From JBPRGG01 sp051418075 (GTDB lineage: Bacteria > Bacteroidota > Bacteroidia > Cytophagales > Cyclobacteriaceae): DNA of 64,000 nucleotides. This document shows, piece after piece, positions 62,383 to 64,000 of this stretch. The stretch lies in NCBI GenBank assembly GCA_051418075.1, contig JBPRGG010000041.1, positions 89,680-153,679 on the forward strand, written 5' to 3'. The notes beneath the pieces were generated by a model. The model had not been told where the DNA came from. It worked only from the letters and a program-made list of their open reading frames with translations, and did no database searches. Made by a program: the position numbers and the translations under genes. Position 1 is the stretch's first letter. Every line of letters begins with the position of its first letter.

Positions 62383-63714
62383 ATTTGGTGCTGTTTAAGT
62401 CACCAATGGGCTGTAGTCCTTGTGGGTGTATAGCTTAAGAACATATTGTCGTCCTGTTTTTATCCATTTGGCAGCCACTGTGATAAATCTGAAAATAAAC
62501 TTTTTCAATCTGAAGGTTTCTTCCACCCAGGAAAGCTTTTTTGAAAATCTGGCCAGGATAAATTGATACAAATTTGAATAGAAAGCCGTCAGGACCATAA
62601 AGGCGGTGTTTTCATTCAAAAAAGAGCAGGGCAATTTTGACCATCCAAAGTCATTATTCATAGCATCGAAAGTACGTTCTGCACTTCCTCTTTGGTTATA
62701 GAAGGAAACGATTTGCCGGTTGTCGCACTGATAATCATTGGTCAGGATAGCTCTGTATATATAATTATTTCCTGTGAATAACCCGATTTGGCAATCTTTG
62801 CGTTTGATACGACTCACGACAAGGCGATAAGATTTTTGGCCATTAAATGGGCGATAAGCTTCTATTTGTGCCACTTCCATTTCCTGTACACCCAACCGGA
62901 TTTTCTTCCAGGCTGAATCAGGCAACAGGCTGATTTGTTGTTCCATAGCCGCACACCTGGTAGCACGGATATAAAAATACTGACTTTTTTCTTCAACGAG
63001 TTCTATTACCTTTTGCTGATAAGAAGCAGAATCAGCCCGGAACCGCTTGACCCTGACGCAATGCTTTTCCAGCAGCGAAAACGCCCTTCCCAGAGTTTCT
63101 TCTTGCATGTATTTGGCCTGGCTGTTTCCATTGCGGCCTTCTACATAAACAATATGTTTGCCCAAAGTTGCCACTCCAGGCTGGTAACCCTCGCAATGCT
63201 TATAGGTTTTGGCCGCATCATACTTTTCTGTTGGCACCACCTGGTTGTCATAATCCATTGTATAGCCTTCCCGCATGTTGATTTGGCCGGTCCGCTTCAA
63301 GGTTTTGACCAGCATCTCATTAAGGGGCATATTTATATTGAACTCATGGGCTACTCCATGGTCGCTGATGATCGATTGGGTAGAAGTGGAAAGTTCTTTA
63401 ATAACCCTCAATATCGTATCAGCACTACATACTGATAACCCGCGTACCTCCTTGAGGTGCTCTCTTAAGTGTTGGTTGATATCCTCAGTACAATCACCTC
63501 CATTGAGGAAAATGGCAAAATGATTCATCAACACATCTGAATAATCGAAACCTACTGCCTTCACCCGTTTGCCAAAATGTGAATCGATTAAACCAGGAAT
63601 TTGATTTTCAGTAAGTAAATCATGGCAAAAATTGAATCCGCCAAAAGGTGTGATTTTTTCTTTAGATTTTGTAATTTTCATCCTCTACTTATTTTGTTTT
63701 TGCAACACCTAAAT
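62383..63714. mobile_element. IS1380-family insertion sequence
   Basis: About 1.33 kb around a complete transposase gene. Near the left end ATTTGGTGCTG (62383-62393) and near the right end CAACACCTAAAT (63703-63714, complement ATTTAGGTGTTG) form an imperfect inverted pair, placing the ends close to the transposase stop and about 30 bases before its start. The exact ends and target duplication could not be fixed. Confidence 0.75.
62395..63681 (-). CDS. IS1380-family transposase
   Basis: A full-length DDE transposase of 428 residues. The N-terminal helical part has GGFNFCHDLL and DYSDVLMNHFAIFLNGGDC, typical of IS1380 (DDE_Tnp_1 subgroup). The catalytic residues are most likely D143 (MDYDNQ), D217 (RADSASYQQK) and E335 (RGSAERTFDAMNNDFGW). 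There is no frameshift or stop, so the element may be active. The TAA stop is only about 12 bases from the left end. Confidence 0.92.
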   Translation of the reverse strand: MKITKSKEKITPFGGFNFCHDLLTENQIPGLIDSHFGKRVKAVGFDYSDVLMNHFAIFLNGGDCTEDINQHLREHLKEVRGLSVCSADTILRVIKELSTSTQSIISDHGVAHEFNINMPLNEMLVKTLKRTGQINMREGYTMDYDNQVVPTEKYDAAKTYKHCEGYQPGVATLGKHIVYVEGRNGNSQAKYMQEETLGRAFSLLEKHCVRVKRFRADSASYQQKVIELVEEKSQYFYIRATRCAAMEQQISLLPDSAWKKIRLGVQEMEVAQIEAYRPFNGQKSYRLVVSRIKRKDCQIGLFTGNNYIYRAILTNDYQCDNRQIVSFYNQRGSAERTFDAMNNDFGWSKLPCSFLNENTAFMVLTAFYSNLYQFILARFSKKLSWVEETFRLKKFIFRFITVAAKWIKTGRQYVLKLYTHKDYSPLVT

Positions 63715-63728
63715 AAGTGAGAAAAATT

Positions 63729-63786
63729 GAGTCAGAAAAGCTTATTGCAAACTATTTTAAGCCTATTTCTGGCTCTTTTTTATTTT
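63729..63786. terminator. Terminator-like hairpin right of the IS
   Basis: GAGTCAGAAA pairs with TTTCTGGCTC (one G-T pair), continued inward by GCTT/AAGC, and is followed by TTTTTT. Which gene it serves is unclear; it may belong to a gene beyond the window. Confidence 0.45.
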
Positions 63787-63823
63787 TTACCTGCGGATTT
63801 AAGGAAATACTTATTAAAAAGTT

Positions 63824-63901
63824 CCTGAAAGATCTATTTTGAATATAACCGGTATAGAAAGAATTCTTCCTGATTAGCTTTTCAATAATAAATCTTTCAG
63901 G
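63824..63901. repeat. 15-bp inverted repeat pair near the right edge
   Basis: CCTGAAAGATCTATT (63824-63838) and AATAAATCTTTCAGG (63887-63901) are complementary with one mismatch and enclose 48 bases. This may be the ends of a miniature element or a structured RNA. No gene is seen from 63787 to 64000. Confidence 0.4.
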
Positions 63902-64000
63902 TAAATTTCAACTCTATTTCTAATTTCTGGTATTCTATATGATTTCATTGATAAAAAAGGTTAAAAAAAGATTCAGGTACTCAGTGATATCATAATTAAT

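Noticed and set aside
62236..62433. Rightward frame of 65 codons crossing the left end of the IS element
   Set aside because: It runs into the transposon end, matches nothing known, and does not continue on the other side of the element.

Overview
The window comes from a low-GC member of the Bacteroidota, probably a Cytophagales/Flammeovirgaceae-type gliding bacterium (inference). The evidence is a type IX secretion (T9SS) sorting domain, a Bacteroidota-style Wza/Wzc pair, start codons mostly without Shine-Dalgarno sequences, and several upstream boxes matching the Bacteroidota -7 consensus TAnnTTTG, most of them only about 15-40 bases from the start codon.

Positions 1-9100 are mostly housekeeping genes: a truncated OmpA-like/TPR protein, pyruvate dehydrogenase E1 beta, guanine deaminase, a small secreted protein, Ffh, a Tat-exported Gfo/Idh/MocA oxidoreductase, a Crp/Fnr regulator and an MscS-type channel. 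Positions 9100-34400 are a large exopolysaccharide/capsule locus. The export genes (tyrosine autokinase Wzc, Wza lipoprotein) read leftward. A 0.9 kb AT-rich gap separates them from about 21 kb of rightward genes: the initiating sugar-phosphate transferase, WcaI-like and other GT4 transferases, GT-A, GT2 and exostosin-type transferases, a Wzx flippase, a Wzy-like polymerase, the Wzi outer-membrane protein, two paralogous GT-C membrane enzymes and a UbiA-family prenyltransferase.

Positions 34500-38400 hold a secreted protein joining a galactose-binding-like domain, six cadherin-like repeats and a nucleoside-hydrolase-like domain, next to a T9SS-sorted protein. Positions 39000-45300 hold two convergent glycan-decoration cassettes. 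One is a GT2-GtrA fusion followed by a GT-C enzyme. The other is GT-C, GT2 and a ChbG/HpnK deacetylase, an arrangement resembling ArnT/ArnC/ArnD. An FAD oxidoreductase and a WcaF-like acetyltransferase follow.

Positions 47700-62000 are again mainly conserved genes: SOD, TadA, a Pmp3-type small membrane protein, MFS, UvrB, AroE, a DUF368 undecaprenyl-phosphate transporter, a ComA-type phosphosulfolactate synthase, a TPR protein, an SDR, a CpsB-type tyrosine phosphatase, RfbC, HflX and tRNA-Arg(CCT). An IS1380-family element lies near the right edge.

The common thread is envelope glycan synthesis on polyprenyl-phosphate carriers: lipid-linked repeat assembly, at least three possible routes to lipid-phosphate sugar donors each beside a GT-C enzyme, a carrier recycling transporter, and a kinase/phosphatase pair. 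No CRISPR array, prophage or defence system was seen. The most interesting candidates are the two decoration cassettes, the UbiA/GT-C pair, and the repeat/nucleoside-hydrolase fusion.
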